50,526 nucleotides of DNA from Bacteroidales bacterium. GTDB taxonomy: Bacteria > Bacteroidota > Bacteroidia > Bacteroidales > Muribaculaceae. The stretch is from assembly GCA_900770215.1 (NCBI GenBank), contig CAAGJW010000055.1, forward strand, positions 1-50,526. Reading direction: 5' to 3'. Made by a program: the position numbers and the translations under genes. This document shows positions 50,495 to 50,526 of the stretch, piece by piece (positions within the stretch are counted from its first letter, which is position 1; each line of letters starts with the position of its first letter). Below the pieces are notes generated by a model. It was not told the origin of the DNA. It made no database searches and saw nothing but the letters and a program-made list of their open reading frames with translations.

Positions 50495-50526
50495 TACGTA
50501 ATTGTACGTATATAAATAAGGCAAAA

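Overview
The window is a piece of a Bacteroidales chromosome, most likely from a gut lineage near Muribaculaceae or Prevotellaceae. The evidence is the repeated Bacteroidetes-type promoter (TTG or TTTG, about 19-20 bases, then TAnnTTTG), the absence of Shine-Dalgarno sequences, and typical gene content: GldH, a DUF4369/TlpA thioredoxin, type B ribosomal protein L31, a PSP1 protein, RNase Y, and a Rho factor with a very long disordered insert. The exact taxon is an inference. Host genes are GC-rich; two AT-richer blocks stand out as probable acquired defence loci.

Layout. 1-5.7 kb: a glycosyltransferase, an ECF S-component/DUF1893 pair, a secreted GH13 alpha-amylase, a TIGR02757 protein, a thioredoxin-like lipoprotein and an SDR enzyme. 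5.9-9.5 kb (minus strand): an AT-rich, overlapping three-gene operon of a GHKL-type ATPase, an unknown 294-aa protein and a probable DUF6339 protein, a candidate anti-phage system. 9.5-26.7 kb: housekeeping and secreted functions, including gpmI, a 923-aa secreted protein, a 5'-nucleotidase/NagZ-beta-lactamase-fusion pair, a DUF4369 thioredoxin, an ADP-ribosylglycohydrolase, purT, a small winged-helix protein, rsgA and a secreted protein made of 20-residue repeats.

27.0-36.9 kb: a six-gene BREX-like operon. It encodes a small protein in the brxF position, a giant BrxC/DUF6079 ATPase, a DNA methyltransferase, a C-terminally membrane-anchored protein, PglZ and a 204-aa protein in the brxA position. 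The order resembles type 3 BREX, but no BrxHII helicase and no BrxL are present; the anchored protein sits where the helicase would be. An exact 22-bp-period array of GGTCA/TGACC inverted repeats lies between the brxC and methyltransferase genes, and the methyltransferase gene is compositionally mosaic. This is the strongest candidate for an undescribed system variant.

37.0-42.6 kb: a small coiled-coil gene, zapA, a probable 6S RNA, rny, a PSP1 gene, gldH and an M24 peptidase. 42.6-50.5 kb: GtrA and TRIC-type membrane proteins, a gene-free 0.94-kb stretch with a candidate structured ncRNA (own promoter and terminator), tRNA-Ala(GGC), rpmE2, an acyltransferase, a nucleoside deaminase, a candidate small RNA, and the rho-ruvX-def cluster. 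Several genes have the promoter -7 box only 4-8 bases from the start codon, which suggests leaderless mRNAs.
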